Assembly: GCA_026125895.1 (NCBI GenBank)
Contig: JAHCKG010000009.1
Span: forward strand, 1 to 64,000
Direction of reading: 5' to 3'
From: Pseudolabrys sp.
GTDB lineage: Bacteria > Pseudomonadota > Alphaproteobacteria > Rhizobiales > Xanthobacteraceae
Length of the DNA stretch: 64,000 bases
The position numbers and the translations under genes were made by a program. Below the pieces are notes generated by a model. The model had not been told where the DNA came from and ran no database searches. It worked only from the letters and a program-made list of their open reading frames with translations. This document shows, one piece after another, positions 1 to 8,783 of this stretch. Position 1 is the first letter of the stretch, and the number at the start of each line of letters is the position of its first letter.

Positions 1-63
1 CTCCGGCCGGTTTTTTATTGGCTGAACGCAGCCGCGCCCGCGTCCGGCCGAAGGAGCAGAACG
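1..63 (+). other. Truncated leader of metZ
   Basis: Only 63 bases precede metZ. They hold a short T-run (about 11-17) after a GC-rich CCGGCCGG, which could be the tail of an upstream terminator or riboswitch expression platform, and an AAGGAG ribosome binding site at about 50-55. Alphaproteobacterial metZ genes are sometimes preceded by a SAM-II riboswitch, but too little is present to judge. Confidence 0.4.
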
Positions 64-1251
64 ATGGCCGACGACACCCTGAACTATCGCCCCGAGACCC
101 GGCTGGTCCACGCCGGGACGCTGCGCTCGCAGTACAACGAGATGTCGGAGGCCATCTTCCTGACGCAGGGCTATCGCTACGAGAGCGCCGAGGATTGCGA
201 GGCGCGCTTCTCCGGCAAGATCCCGGGCTATGTCTATTCGCGCTACTCCAACCCGACCATGGACATGTTCGAGAAGCGCATGGCCGCCCTCGAAGGCGCC
301 GAGGCCGCGCGCTCGACCGTGACCGGCATGGCCGCCGTGACCAATGCGCTGATGGGTCTGGTCCGGGCCGGCGATCACGTCGTCGCCGCCAAGGCGCTGT
401 TCGGCTCCTGTCGCTGGGTCATTGAGGAATGGCTGGCGCGCTTCGGCGTTACCTTCACTTTGGTCGACGGCAAGGATCTCGACGCCTGGAAGAAGGCGGT
501 GCGCAAGGAGACCAAGGTCTTCTTCATGGAGACGCCGACCAACCCGACGCTCGAAGTCTACGACATTGCCGCGGTTGCCGACATTGCCCACGATGCCGGC
601 GCCAGGCTCGTCGTCGACAACGTGTTCGCGACACCGCTCTATCAAAGCCCGCTGCAACTCGGCGCCGACGTCGTCGTTTATTCGGCGACCAAGCATATCG
701 ACGGCCAGGGCCGCGTGCTCGGCGGCGTCATTCTCGCCAGCGAGAAGATCATCGCCGATCACTACCACAACCTGCTGCGGCAGACCGGTCCGACGCTGCC
801 GCCGTTCAATGCCTGGGTGCTGCTCAAGGGCCTCGAGACGCTCGGCATCCGCGTCGAACGCCAGACCAGGACTGCCGCGGCGGTCGCCGACAAGCTCGCC
901 GGCCACGACAAGCTGACCCGGCTGATCTATCCCGGCCGCGCCGACCACCCGCAGGCCGACATCATCAAGAAACAGATGAAGGCCGGCTCGACGTTGATCG
1001 CCTTCGAGGTCAAGGGCGGCAAGGAAGGCGCCTTCCGTTTCCTCAACGGCCTGAAGCTGACGCAGATCACCAACAATCTCGGCGACGCCAAGACGCTGAT
1101 CACCCATCCGATGACCACGACGCATCAGCGGCTGACGCCGGAGCAGCGCGCCGAACTCGGCATTGGCGACGGTCTGGTGCGGCTGTCCTGCGGCCTCGAG
1201 CACCAGGACGACATCATCGAGGATATGCTCGGCGCCCTCGACAAGGTGTGA
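64..1251 (+). CDS. metZ: O-succinylhomoserine sulfhydrylase
   Basis: A cytosolic PLP enzyme of the Cys/Met metabolism family (395 aa, normal length). It makes homocysteine from O-succinyl- (or O-acetyl-) homoserine and sulfide, the direct sulfhydrylation route to methionine. The N-terminal part carries the YSRYSNPT motif of the family, followed by the MetZ-like segment ETPTNPTLEVYDI. The PLP lysine is Lys210 in VYSATKHIDGQG. An AAGGAG sits 8 bases before the ATG. The gene stands alone and converges on a minus-strand SGNH gene. The choice of MetZ over MetY rests on overall sequence; the acyl preference cannot be read from the sequence. Confidence 0.93.
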   Translation: MADDTLNYRPETRLVHAGTLRSQYNEMSEAIFLTQGYRYESAEDCEARFSGKIPGYVYSRYSNPTMDMFEKRMAALEGAEAARSTVTGMAAVTNALMGLVRAGDHVVAAKALFGSCRWVIEEWLARFGVTFTLVDGKDLDAWKKAVRKETKVFFMETPTNPTLEVYDIAAVADIAHDAGARLVVDNVFATPLYQSPLQLGADVVVYSATKHIDGQGRVLGGVILASEKIIADHYHNLLRQTGPTLPPFNAWVLLKGLETLGIRVERQTRTAAAVADKLAGHDKLTRLIYPGRADHPQADIIKKQMKAGSTLIAFEVKGGKEGAFRFLNGLKLTQITNNLGDAKTLITHPMTTTHQRLTPEQRAELGIGDGLVRLSCGLEHQDDIIEDMLGALDKV

Positions 1252-1272
1252 GGCGCGCCGCCGCAAAAGCAA

Positions 1273-1298
1273 ATGGCCGGGCTGGCAAACCCGGCCAT
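1273..1298. terminator. Hairpin between convergent metZ and SGNH gene
   Basis: A 9-bp perfect stem, ATGGCCGGG (1273-1281) with CCCGGCCAT (1290-1298), lies 21 bases after metZ and 20 bases after the stop of the opposing gene. Read on the minus strand it is followed by TTTGCTTTTGC, so it probably terminates the SGNH operon; on the plus strand it has no T-run. Confidence 0.65.
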
Positions 1299-1318
1299 CG
1301 CAGGATGAGTATTTGGCG

Positions 1319-2119
1319 TCAGCGGGCGTTGGACGCCTTGGCCGAAACGATCGGCCGCTTCACCGCCTCGGCAATGGCCGCGCCGAGATGGTGCGCCATG
1401 CAGGCATAGCCCCAGTCGTTCATGTGCAAGCCATCGGCAATGGTGAAAGCCGAGAACGGCAGGCCATCGTCATTCCAGCGCTTCATCGCCTCGAAACGGC
1501 GGAACAGGCCGACATCCTCCTGCTTCGACACGTTGGCGATGAAATCGACCATCTGCGGCGCCAGCGGCTTGGCGATCACCTTCGGCGCATATTGCGGATC
1601 GATGAGGATGACATCGGCGCCGACGGCGCGGATGCGATTGAGGCCGTCGCGGATCGACGCGCCGCGGTCGGTCATGGCGTGATCGCGGATCAGGGAATTG
1701 GTGCCGAGCTGCCAGAGCACGAGATCGGGCTTCTGCGCGATCACGGCGGTGTCGAAGCGCTTGAGCATGTCCGGCACTTCCTCGCCGTTCACACCTTGAT
1801 TGACCACACTGAACCGCTGCGCCGGAAACTGCTTCTGCAATTCGACGCCAAGACGGCTCGGATAGCTCGCGGCCGGCGACGAAGCGCCCGCCCCCGCGGT
1901 CGATGACGAACCGATGGCGACGATGGTGACCGGCTGCTGCTTTTCGATCTTCCGCGCGACATGCGCGAGCGATCCGCCGAGCCGCATCAGATCGTGCGGC
2001 GTCGCGCAGCGCGGCTGCGGCGCGGCGGGTTCGGCCGCGACGGCGCCAGGAATAAACAAGACAAAAAGCGTCGCAGCGAGCGATTTCGTCGCCCGGCCGG
2101 CGAGATCGAAGAGCGTCAC
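1319..2119 (-). CDS. SGNH/GDSL-family hydrolase, secreted
   Basis: 266 aa starting at a GTG. A signal peptide covers about residues 1-29 (hydrophobic SLAATLFVLFIPGAVAAEP). The SGNH blocks are intact: GSSSTAG with the nucleophilic serine (block I), NQGVNG (block II), LGTNS (block III) and DGLHMNDWG with the Asp-His pair (block V). It should be a periplasmic esterase or acyl-transferring hydrolase acting on an O-acylated glycan or lipid. It is the last gene of a minus-strand operon after an OpgC-like membrane acyltransferase and a degenerate SGNH paralogue, so cell-envelope glycan acylation is the most likely setting. That role is inference; the substrate is unknown. Confidence 0.82.
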   Translation of the reverse strand: MTLFDLAGRATKSLAATLFVLFIPGAVAAEPAAPQPRCATPHDLMRLGGSLAHVARKIEKQQPVTIVAIGSSSTAGAGASSPAASYPSRLGVELQKQFPAQRFSVVNQGVNGEEVPDMLKRFDTAVIAQKPDLVLWQLGTNSLIRDHAMTDRGASIRDGLNRIRAVGADVILIDPQYAPKVIAKPLAPQMVDFIANVSKQEDVGLFRRFEAMKRWNDDGLPFSAFTIADGLHMNDWGYACMAHHLGAAIAEAVKRPIVSAKASNAR

Positions 2120-2152
2120 GGTTTCATCCCCAAGGGCGGTGTTTCTTGCCTG

Positions 2153-2932
2153 TTATTTATTACCGTCTGTCGGCAGGTCCGGTTTGGCAGCCTCGAGGAC
2201 GAGATCGGCCAATAAGCGTCCAATACAGTCGTGTACCCGCTCAGCCATATCAAGTTTTTTCGTCGCCGAATAGAAGTCAAATGTGCCCTGATCGGACCAG
2301 GCCTTCATCAGGCCGAAACGATCGAAAACCGGCACTTCCTGCTGCACCGCAACCCAGCGCATGTTCTCGACATAGACGCCCAGCGCAATCATCGACTCGG
2401 TGCGCGGACTATACTGCGGGTTGATAAACATCACGTCAGCACCCGCCGCGCGGGCTTTCTTGATCCCCTTGTCCAGCGCCTGGCTGAACTGGTCGGGATC
2501 GACCGCCTGCATGGCATCGACCGTCGCTGTCTGCCACAGCATCAGCGCGGGACGCGCTTGGGCGAGTTCGGCCGGAAGGCTTTTGACCATATCCGCCGCG
2601 GTCCGCCGCGATTTGACGTCGGTGACGACCGAAACTTTCACGCCCGGAAGCTTGTTGCTCAACGCCTGCTGCATGCGCGACGGATAGGAATTCGCCGCGC
2701 CATTCGGTCCCGGCAACTGCGAGGAGCCGGCACCCACCACGAGGATCGTCAGCGATTTATCGGCAACAGCCTTTTTGACGCGATTGAGCGGATACGCGAC
2801 GGCAAACGGCCCGCCGTCGACGCCGCATTCGGTCGGCTCGCCGGCATGGACCGACGCGGCCGGACCGAGGAACATCGCCGCAAGGCACGCGGATACCGCA
2901 ATGCCCCGCCCCAATGGACGCCCCCACTTCAT
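2153..2932 (-). CDS. Degenerate SGNH-like secreted protein
   Basis: 259 aa; the start was placed at the ATG overlapping the stop of the upstream gene by 4 bp (ATGA). A signal peptide ends near AASVHAGEP. It aligns along its length with the neighbouring SGNH hydrolase (shared SYPSR, LWQ, GADV, NPQY segments), but the catalytic positions are lost: GSSS is GAGSS, so glycine sits at the nucleophile position; the GTN of block III is TAT; and no DxxH occurs in block V. It is probably a non-catalytic paralogue, perhaps a binding or scaffolding partner. The preceding bases do not code for an N-terminal extension: that stretch lies opposite the membrane gene. Confidence 0.75.
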   Translation of the reverse strand: MKWGRPLGRGIAVSACLAAMFLGPAASVHAGEPTECGVDGGPFAVAYPLNRVKKAVADKSLTILVVGAGSSQLPGPNGAANSYPSRMQQALSNKLPGVKVSVVTDVKSRRTAADMVKSLPAELAQARPALMLWQTATVDAMQAVDPDQFSQALDKGIKKARAAGADVMFINPQYSPRTESMIALGVYVENMRWVAVQQEVPVFDRFGLMKAWSDQGTFDFYSATKKLDMAERVHDCIGRLLADLVLEAAKPDLPTDGNK

Positions 2933-4101
2933 GTATCGCCCCCGGCCAAGCTCGGCTTGGCAGCCTGCGTCTTGGGGCCGGACCCCGATCCGGACCCTTG
3001 GCGCTCGATCGTCCTGTACCACGAAATCAGCCACGCCGCGCCTGCCATGATCGCAATTCCCGCCACGCTGACAAGAATCTGCACCGGCACCCGGTTCGAC
3101 ACTTCGGTGAAGACGAAGTGTCCGGCAAAGGACAGAAAGACCCCGAGACAGAAGATGCCGAGCGAATGCGCGCCGCACAAGATCGCCGGTTTGAACCAAG
3201 GCGACTTGAGCGCCGGCCAGTCGCGCGGCACCAGCCGCACCGTGATCACCGCCAGCGCCAGGAAGTGCAGGATGCGCAGCACGTCGAGATTGGTCTTGTC
3301 GATCGGATAGATCAACTCGCCGACAACAGTGGGCACATAGGCGCCGAGACCCGGGACATGCCAGGTCAGCGAAATAAAGAAGGCGAACAGAAGATAGAGC
3401 ACGGCCAGCGTTAGCGTGACCGGCGAATTGATGGCCCGCGACAACCGTGCCGCGCCGCCCAGCGCGCACCAGGCGCCGAAGATGAACAGGAATTGCCAAG
3501 CGAAGGGGTTGAACACCCAGACGCCCTGCGGCCAGGCCGGCAGGTTCCATTCGAACAACCATGACAGCGAGTAAATCGCGCCGGAAGCCAAAAGTGCGGT
3601 GGTCGGCGACCGCATAAGCAGCCACAGGAACGGCGCGAAGCCGATGAGCAGGATGATATAGAGCGGCAAAACGTCCATGTTCACCGGCTTGAACTTCAGG
3701 AGCATCGCCTGAATGATCGTGACGTCCGGGTTGTTGAGAAAATTCAACACGCCCATTTCTTCGGAGTACAGCGGGTTCTCGAAGGAATGGGCGATATAAG
3801 AAATCTCGGCGAGGTAGATCGCGAACAGGAAGATGTGGGCGACGTAGATCTGCCAGGCGCGCTTGAGCACGCGGGCCGCCGCGACGAGAAAGCCGTTGAG
3901 ATACATCGACCGCCCGTAGACGAAGGCGACGGTGTAGCCGGAGATGAAGACGAAGATTTCGGTGGCGTCGGAGAAGCCGTAATTGCGGATCGTGACCCAG
4001 CTCACCGCGTTGGACGGGATGTGGTCGAGGAAGATGAGCCAGAGCGCCAGCCCGCGAAACAGATCGAGACGCAGGTCACGGTCGGTCTTGGTCGGCACCA
4101 T
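2929..4101 (-). CDS. OpgC-family membrane acyltransferase
   Basis: 390 aa integral inner-membrane protein with about ten hydrophobic helices. The N-terminus DLRLDLFRGLALWLIFLDH is the typical start of OpgC / acyltransferase-3 proteins (R-D-x-R and F-R-G-x-A, followed by a conserved His). OpgC in other proteobacteria succinylates osmoregulated periplasmic glucans using cytosolic succinyl-CoA. No opgG, opgH or ndvB gene is visible in the window, so the glucan link is not proven. It is the first gene of an operon with two SGNH proteins, a pairing (membrane acyltransferase plus periplasmic SGNH partner) seen in other glycan O-acylation systems. The short C-terminal tail is rich in Gly, Ser and Pro. 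Confidence 0.82.
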   Translation of the reverse strand: MVPTKTDRDLRLDLFRGLALWLIFLDHIPSNAVSWVTIRNYGFSDATEIFVFISGYTVAFVYGRSMYLNGFLVAAARVLKRAWQIYVAHIFLFAIYLAEISYIAHSFENPLYSEEMGVLNFLNNPDVTIIQAMLLKFKPVNMDVLPLYIILLIGFAPFLWLLMRSPTTALLASGAIYSLSWLFEWNLPAWPQGVWVFNPFAWQFLFIFGAWCALGGAARLSRAINSPVTLTLAVLYLLFAFFISLTWHVPGLGAYVPTVVGELIYPIDKTNLDVLRILHFLALAVITVRLVPRDWPALKSPWFKPAILCGAHSLGIFCLGVFLSFAGHFVFTEVSNRVPVQILVSVAGIAIMAGAAWLISWYRTIERQGSGSGSGPKTQAAKPSLAGGDT

Positions 4102-4191
4102 GGACGGCTTTTCTTTCCTGCACCGCTTCGGCCATAATCAAATACCAAACCCGGCCGGCCGCAAGCGCGTCGCACAGGATTAAGGCATAAG

Positions 4192-4584
4192 ATGTACCGC
4201 GCGGTCACCCGCCAGATCGAAGTCACCGTAAAACCCCGGTATCTCTCCGAGCGGTCTTCGCCAACCAGCGGTTATTATTTCTGGGCCTATACGATCGATA
4301 TCGTCAACCGCGGCGAGGAGACGGTCCAGCTCAAGACCCGGCACTGGCGCATCACCGATGCCTTCGGCCGCCTGCAGGAGGTCAAGGGCGCTGGTGTCGT
4401 CGGTGAGGAACCGGTGCTGAAACCCGGTGAGTCCTTCGAGTACACCAGCGGGGTGCCGCTGCCGACGCCGTCCGGCTTCATGGAAGGCACCTACGGCATG
4501 ATCACCGCGGACGGGCGCGGCTTCGATATAGAAATCCCATTATTTTCCCTCGACATGCCGTCAAAGGGCCGCGTCCTCAATTAG
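4192..4584 (+). CDS. apaG: ApaG-family protein
   Basis: 130 aa, matching the ApaG family (about 125-130 aa), a fibronectin-III-like beta-sandwich linked in enterobacteria to Co2+/Mg2+ resistance. Family hallmarks are visible: YFWAYTIDIVNRGEETVQL, RHWRITDAFGR, VVGEEPVLKPGESFEYTSG and GTYGMI. The protein is cytosolic. Its 3' end overlaps the convergent L,D-transpeptidase gene by 8 bp. It lacks the ApaH partner found next to it in enterobacteria. Confidence 0.93.
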   Translation: MYRAVTRQIEVTVKPRYLSERSSPTSGYYFWAYTIDIVNRGEETVQLKTRHWRITDAFGRLQEVKGAGVVGEEPVLKPGESFEYTSGVPLPTPSGFMEGTYGMITADGRGFDIEIPLFSLDMPSKGRVLN

Positions 4585-5374
4585 GCGGCGGCAGGCAGCC
4601 GGCGAAGCGGCCGAGCGCCGGCTTCGGCACGATGGCCAGCACGGCGCCGCCGGCGGAGAAATTCTGCAGGCGCTCGACCTCGGGCTCGGCCAGCGCGACG
4701 CAGCCCGCGGTGCCCGGCGCGCCGGGCTTACGGACGTGGATGAAGATGCAGGAGCCGCCCTTGGCCGCCCGGTCGGTCGGATAATCAACCAGCAGGCCGC
4801 GGCGATATTCCGGGACGCGCCACATGTTCTCGCCGCCGACCTTCCAGCCGACGCGGGCCCGCGTCGTGATGGTGTTGTAGGCGGGCGAGGACGCATCATC
4901 GACGCAGGTCGTGCCGTCCTCGATGTGCAGATAATGCGCACGCTTCACCGGTGCGAAACCGAAGCTGCGGCCAATCGGGAAAAAGCCGGCCGGGGCGCGC
5001 TTGTCGCCATCGACCTTGATCAGTTCGCCGGCCGCCGCGAACGTGCGGAACGCCGGTGACCACGCCGTACCCTTGCGGCCGATCAGTGCGCTGACCGGTC
5101 CGCCATCGGCTTGCCATGGCGCACCGACCGATGAGCGCGTGAACCGTCGCAAGGTCGCGGCGCTGCTCGTCATGGTGTCGGGCGTGACCAGCACCAGATT
5201 GCGCGCGTCACGCAGCGGCGCCGGACAGGACTGGGCCAACGCAGGCGATGTCATGAACAGCGCGGCAATAAGTGCTCCGCTCATGCCCGCGAAGGCGGGC
5301 ATCCAGTGTTTCGACTTTCTGGACCCCCGCTTTCGCGGGGGCGAGCGGTGATTGTTCGCAGGCAAGGACATCAT
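4577..5374 (-). CDS. L,D-transpeptidase-like (YkuD-type) murein protein
   Basis: About 265 aa, exported. The C-terminal half has the YkuD/ErfK cysteine-site pattern: SCIFIHVRKPGAPGTAGCVAL contains the His and the Ser/Gly-Cys segment (SxGCVA-like, with TAGCVAL). The family cross-links peptidoglycan (3-3 links) or attaches proteins to it; members of the YkuD/L,D-TPase group with this AFxxFA pattern are poorly characterised. The N-terminus is odd: an intergenic palindromic repeat (about 5281-5355) lies inside the reading frame between the chosen start (ATG at 5374, with a GAGGGAG upstream) and the hydrophobic signal stretch ALIAALFMTSPALAQS. Starts at 5302 or 5284 would avoid most of the repeat. 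Confidence 0.75.
   Translation of the reverse strand: MMSLPANNHRSPPRKRGSRKSKHWMPAFAGMSGALIAALFMTSPALAQSCPAPLRDARNLVLVTPDTMTSSAATLRRFTRSSVGAPWQADGGPVSALIGRKGTAWSPAFRTFAAAGELIKVDGDKRAPAGFFPIGRSFGFAPVKRAHYLHIEDGTTCVDDASSPAYNTITTRARVGWKVGGENMWRVPEYRRGLLVDYPTDRAAKGGSCIFIHVRKPGAPGTAGCVALAEPEVERLQNFSAGGAVLAIVPKPALGRFAGCLPPPN
5281..5355. repeat. Palindromic repeat, copy 1
   Basis: Two adjacent hairpins: ATGCCCGCGAAGGCGGGCAT (about 5283-5302) and CCCCCGCTTTCGCGGGGG (about 5324-5341), followed by GAGCGGTGATT. The second hairpin and its flanks recur at 6592-6628. It is typical of dispersed intergenic repeats in Bradyrhizobium relatives. Here it falls within the 5' end of an open reading frame. Confidence 0.8.
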
Positions 5375-5445
5375 CAAGCCGGGCTCCCTCATCGAGAGTC
5401 GGGCCGCGTTCCTTGATCCGGCGCAAGGTTAATGCGCGCGCAGAG

Positions 5446-6465
5446 TTAATTGCCGTTGGCCCCGACGTCTTCAGGCTGAAAGACGTACGAGGAACTGCAG
5501 AACTCGCAGGTCACCGAGATGCGGCCGTCCTCGACCATATGATCGCGGTCGTCCTGCGAGAAGCTCTTGAGCATCGCCTCTACCGCGTCGCGCGAGCACG
5601 AGCATTGCGCCTTGACCTCGACCGCGTTGAAGACGCGTACACCCGGCTCATGAAACAGGCGGTAGGCCAGCCGCTCGCTCGAGAGTTCGGGATCGATCAG
5701 CTCGATGTCCTCGACCGTCTCGAGCAGCGCCCGGCCTTGCACCCAGGCATCGTCCTCGATCACCGGCGCGATCTCGGCACCCTCCGGCGCATCGCCCGGA
5801 TGGAGATCAGTCTGGGCGCGCTCCTGCGACTTCGGCAGAAACTGCAGCATCACACCGCCGGCGCGCCAGCGGTGGCTGCCGGCGCCCGTGCCGGGGGTGA
5901 TTTCCTCGGCGACGGCGAGCCGCACGCGCGTCGGGATCTGTTCGGAGCGCAGGAAGTATTCGTGCGCGGCGTCTTCGAGCGAGGCGCCGTCGAGCGCCAC
6001 CAGACCCTGGTAACGCTGCGTGTTCTCGCCCTGGTCGATGGTCATGGCGAGATGGCCCTTGCCGAGCAGGTTGGCCGAGGTCGCCTCGCCCGCGGCAACC
6101 AACGCATCGACGCCGGGAGCGCCGAACCGGGCACAGGCGCGCACCTGGCCGGGGGTGGTGTAGTCGACCACCAGCAGGCCGACGGGACCGTCGGTCTGCG
6201 CCTGGAGGATGAAGCGGCCGTCCATCTTCAGCGACGAGCCGAGCATGACGGTAAGCACGATCGCCTCGCCGAGCAGCTTGGCGACCGGGGCCGGATAGGC
6301 GTGCTTGGACAGGATCTCATCGACCATCGGGCCGAGGCGGACCAGGCGGCCGCGCAGGTCGAGGGCCGCGACCTCGAACGGCGTCACCGCGTCGTCGATC
6401 GACACGGCGGACGGGGCGCGCTCGGGGAGGGAAATGTCGGAGGAATGGGTCATCGGATCGGTCAT
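5446..6465 (-). CDS. hslO: Redox-regulated chaperone Hsp33
   Basis: 339 aa cytosolic holdase chaperone, activated by oxidation. The C-terminal zinc switch is present: CSC (in KAQCSCSRDAVEAML) and CEFC (in SVTCEFCSSSYVF), giving the CxC...CxxC four-cysteine site. The upstream core contains LGEAIVLTVMLGSSLKMDGRF and the segment DGPVGLLVVDY typical of HslO. The length is slightly above the enterobacterial protein because of N-terminal residues. It lies downstream of argF on the same strand, separated by a repeat-bearing gap, so it may be read through from the arg genes. Confidence 0.95.
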   Translation of the reverse strand: MTDPMTHSSDISLPERAPSAVSIDDAVTPFEVAALDLRGRLVRLGPMVDEILSKHAYPAPVAKLLGEAIVLTVMLGSSLKMDGRFILQAQTDGPVGLLVVDYTTPGQVRACARFGAPGVDALVAAGEATSANLLGKGHLAMTIDQGENTQRYQGLVALDGASLEDAAHEYFLRSEQIPTRVRLAVAEEITPGTGAGSHRWRAGGVMLQFLPKSQERAQTDLHPGDAPEGAEIAPVIEDDAWVQGRALLETVEDIELIDPELSSERLAYRLFHEPGVRVFNAVEVKAQCSCSRDAVEAMLKSFSQDDRDHMVEDGRISVTCEFCSSSYVFQPEDVGANGN

Positions 6466-6591
6466 GCCGGTTATGTAGCGAGCGAACGCGAAATTGCGAG
6501 GCTTGACTACGGAGCCGCTCGTCCCCGCGCATAGCCGCCCGAAGGACGGCGTTCTTTCAGAACGCCTATGGCGGGGACCCAGTTCTTGGCC

Positions 6592-6628
6592 TTCTGGACC
6601 CCCGCTTTCGCGGGGGTGAGCGGTGATT
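6592..6628. repeat. Palindromic repeat, copy 2
   Basis: This 37-base stretch carries the same TTCTGG + CCCCCGC/GCGGGGG hairpin and GAGCGGTGATT tail as the copy at 5317-5353, differing by one base (gggggT versus gggggC before gagcgg). It lies just after the argF stop and may act as a minus-strand terminator or mRNA-end structure. Confidence 0.8.
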
Positions 6629-6639
6629 TTGGACGCCGC

Positions 6640-7566
6640 CTACGCGTCTTCGGCGTGCAGGCACCAGGCGAGCAGGCCCTTCTGGGCGTGCAGGCGGTTT
6701 TCGGCCTCGTCGAACACCACCGACTGCGGGCCGTCCATCACCTCGTCGGTGACTTCCTCGCCGCGATGCGCCGGCAGGCAGTGCATGAACAGCGCGTCGG
6801 GCTTGGCTTTGGCCATCAGGGCGGAGTTGACCTGATAGGGCTTGAGGATGTTGTGGCGGTGTTGGGCCTCGCGATCGCCCATCGACACCCAGGTGTCGGT
6901 GAAGACGCAATCGGCGCCCTTGACCGCGGCTTCCGGATCGTCGCCGACCTTGATGTTGGCGCCCGACGACTTGACCCAATCCATCAGCCACTTCTTCGGC
7001 TTGAGTTCCGCCGGACAGGCCACACGCAGTTCGAAATCGAAGCGCTCGGCGGCATGCATCAGCGAGGCCAGCACGTTGTTGGCGTCGCCGGTCCAGGCAA
7101 TCGTGCGCCCGGTGATCGGGCCGCGATGCTCTTCGAAGGTCATGACGTCGGCCAGCACCTGACAGGGATGCGAGCGGCGCGTCAGGCCGTTGATCACCGG
7201 CACCGTGGCGTATTTCGCGATCTCGGCGACGGACTCGTGGTCGAGGGTGCGGATCATGATGGCGTCGACGAAGCGCGACAGCACGCGCGCGGTATCGCCG
7301 AGCGTTTCGCCGCGGCCGAGCTGCATCTCCTGCGACGTCAGCATGATGGCTTCGCCGCCGAGCTGACGCATGCCGACGTCGAACGACACGCGCGTGCGGG
7401 TCGACGGCTTGTCGAAGATCATCGCCAGGGTCTTGCCTTCGAGGGGCTTTGGCCCTTCGCCGCGCTTCTGCCGCTCCTTCATGGCGCGGCTGTGCGTGAT
7501 CATCTCCTTCAGCGTCGGCTTCGGGATGTCGGTGAGGTCGAGGAAATGCCGGATGTCGCCGCTCAT
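6640..7566 (-). CDS. argF: Ornithine carbamoyltransferase
   Basis: 308 aa, normal for the anabolic enzyme. It joins ornithine and carbamoyl phosphate to make citrulline in arginine synthesis. Signature sites are present: the carbamoyl-phosphate loop STRTR (in [13 protein letters not shown]), HPCQ ([10 protein letters not shown]), the ornithine region DTWVSMGD, and HCLPAHRG near the C-terminus. Its ATG overlaps the argD stop by 4 bp, so the two genes are translationally coupled, the usual argD-argF arrangement in Rhizobiales. The gene is followed by a palindromic repeat. Confidence 0.97.
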   Translation of the reverse strand: MSGDIRHFLDLTDIPKPTLKEMITHSRAMKERQKRGEGPKPLEGKTLAMIFDKPSTRTRVSFDVGMRQLGGEAIMLTSQEMQLGRGETLGDTARVLSRFVDAIMIRTLDHESVAEIAKYATVPVINGLTRRSHPCQVLADVMTFEEHRGPITGRTIAWTGDANNVLASLMHAAERFDFELRVACPAELKPKKWLMDWVKSSGANIKVGDDPEAAVKGADCVFTDTWVSMGDREAQHRHNILKPYQVNSALMAKAKPDALFMHCLPAHRGEEVTDEVMDGPQSVVFDEAENRLHAQKGLLAWCLHAEDA

Positions 7567-8783
7567 GCCACGGCCCCCTGCTTGGTCACAGGATCGGTCT
7601 GCCGCGGATGCGCCTGGGCGAGCTTGACACAGGCGCGCTCGATGCGGCGCACCGCCTCGCCGATTTCCTCGTCGTTGATGATGAGCGGCGGCAGGAGACG
7701 CACCACGTTGTCGCCGGCGGCGACGGTGATCATTTCCTCGTTGCGCAATTCATCGACCATCTCGCCGACCGGCGGCACCATGCGCAGGCCGATCAAGAGG
7801 CCCTCGCCGCGCACCTCGGCGACCACCGACGGGAACCGATCGCGGATCTCGGCCAGCCGCTGTTTGAACAACAGGCCCTTGCGCTTGACGTCCTCGAGGA
7901 AGGCCTTGTCGGCGACGATGTCGAGCACGGCATTGGCCGCCGCCATCGCGAGCTGGTTGCCGCCGAAGGTGGAACCGTGCGTGCCGGGCGTCATGCCCTT
8001 GGCCGCTTCCGCGGTGGCCAAACAAGCCCCGATCGGGAAGCCGCCGCCGAGCGCCTTGGCCAGCCCCATGATGTCGGGCGTGACGCCGGTGTGCTGATAG
8101 GCGAACAGGTCGCCGGTGCGGCCGACGCCGGTCTGCACTTCGTCGAAAATCAGCAAGAGGCCGTTGTCGTCGCACAACTTGCGAAGCGCGCGCAAAAACT
8201 CATGCGGAACGACGCGCACGCCGCCCTCGCCCATCACCGGTTCGCAGATGATGGCCGCGGTCTCGGGAGTGACCGCCTTCTTGACGGTTTCGATGTCGCC
8301 GAACGGCAACTGGTCGAAGCCCGGCATGTTGGGGCCGAAGCCTTCGAGATACTTCTTGTTGCCGGTCGCCGACAGCGCCGCGAGCGTGCGGCCGTGGAAC
8401 GCGCCTTCAAAGGTGATGATGCGGTTCCGCTCCGGCTTGCCGGAGGCGTACTGGTATTTCCGCGCCATCTTGATGCAGCATTCCATCGCCTCGGTGCCGG
8501 AGTTCTGGAAGAACACGTAATCGGCGAAGGACAGATTGCAGAGCCGCTCGGCCAGGCGCTCGCCTTCCGGAATGCGGTACAGGTTCGAGGTGTGCCAGAG
8601 CTTGCCCGCCTGCGCGGTAATCGCCTCCACCATGTGCGGATGCGCATGGCCGAGCGCGTTAACGGCGACGCCGGAGGTGAAATCGAGATAGCGCTTGCCG
8701 TTGGTCGCGGTCAGCCAAACTCCTTCGCCCCGCTCGAAAGCGAGGTCGGCACGGGCATAGGTCGGCAACAGATGCGAGCTCAC
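7563..8783 (-). CDS. argD: Acetylornithine aminotransferase
   Basis: About 406 aa, class-III PLP aminotransferase, making N-acetylornithine. Motifs: [18 protein letters not shown] near the N-terminus, [44 protein letters not shown], and the PLP lysine in [14 protein letters not shown]. The start is placed at a GTG (codon at 8781-8783, protein beginning [20 protein letters not shown]) because this is where homology to ArgD begins and AAGAGA lies just upstream. The frame stays open further upstream, but that part reads as non-coding (Arg/Ala-rich with no family similarity). First gene of argD-argF. Confidence 0.94.
   Translation of the reverse strand: MSSHLLPTYARADLAFERGEGVWLTATNGKRYLDFTSGVAVNALGHAHPHMVEAITAQAGKLWHTSNLYRIPEGERLAERLCNLSFADYVFFQNSGTEAMECCIKMARKYQYASGKPERNRIITFEGAFHGRTLAALSATGNKKYLEGFGPNMPGFDQLPFGDIETVKKAVTPETAAIICEPVMGEGGVRVVPHEFLRALRKLCDDNGLLLIFDEVQTGVGRTGDLFAYQHTGVTPDIMGLAKALGGGFPIGACLATAEAAKGMTPGTHGSTFGGNQLAMAAANAVLDIVADKAFLEDVKRKGLLFKQRLAEIRDRFPSVVAEVRGEGLLIGLRMVPPVGEMVDELRNEEMITVAAGDNVVRLLPPLIINDEEIGEAVRRIERACVKLAQAHPRQTDPVTKQGAVA

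Noticed and set aside
1..63. SAM-II riboswitch before metZ
   Set aside because: Too little leader is present to test the pseudoknot; not claimed.
2933..3625. N-terminal extension of the degenerate SGNH gene
   Set aside because: The extension lies antiparallel in frame within the OpgC-like gene and shows no signal peptide or family similarity; the ATG at 2932 overlapping the upstream stop is a much better start.
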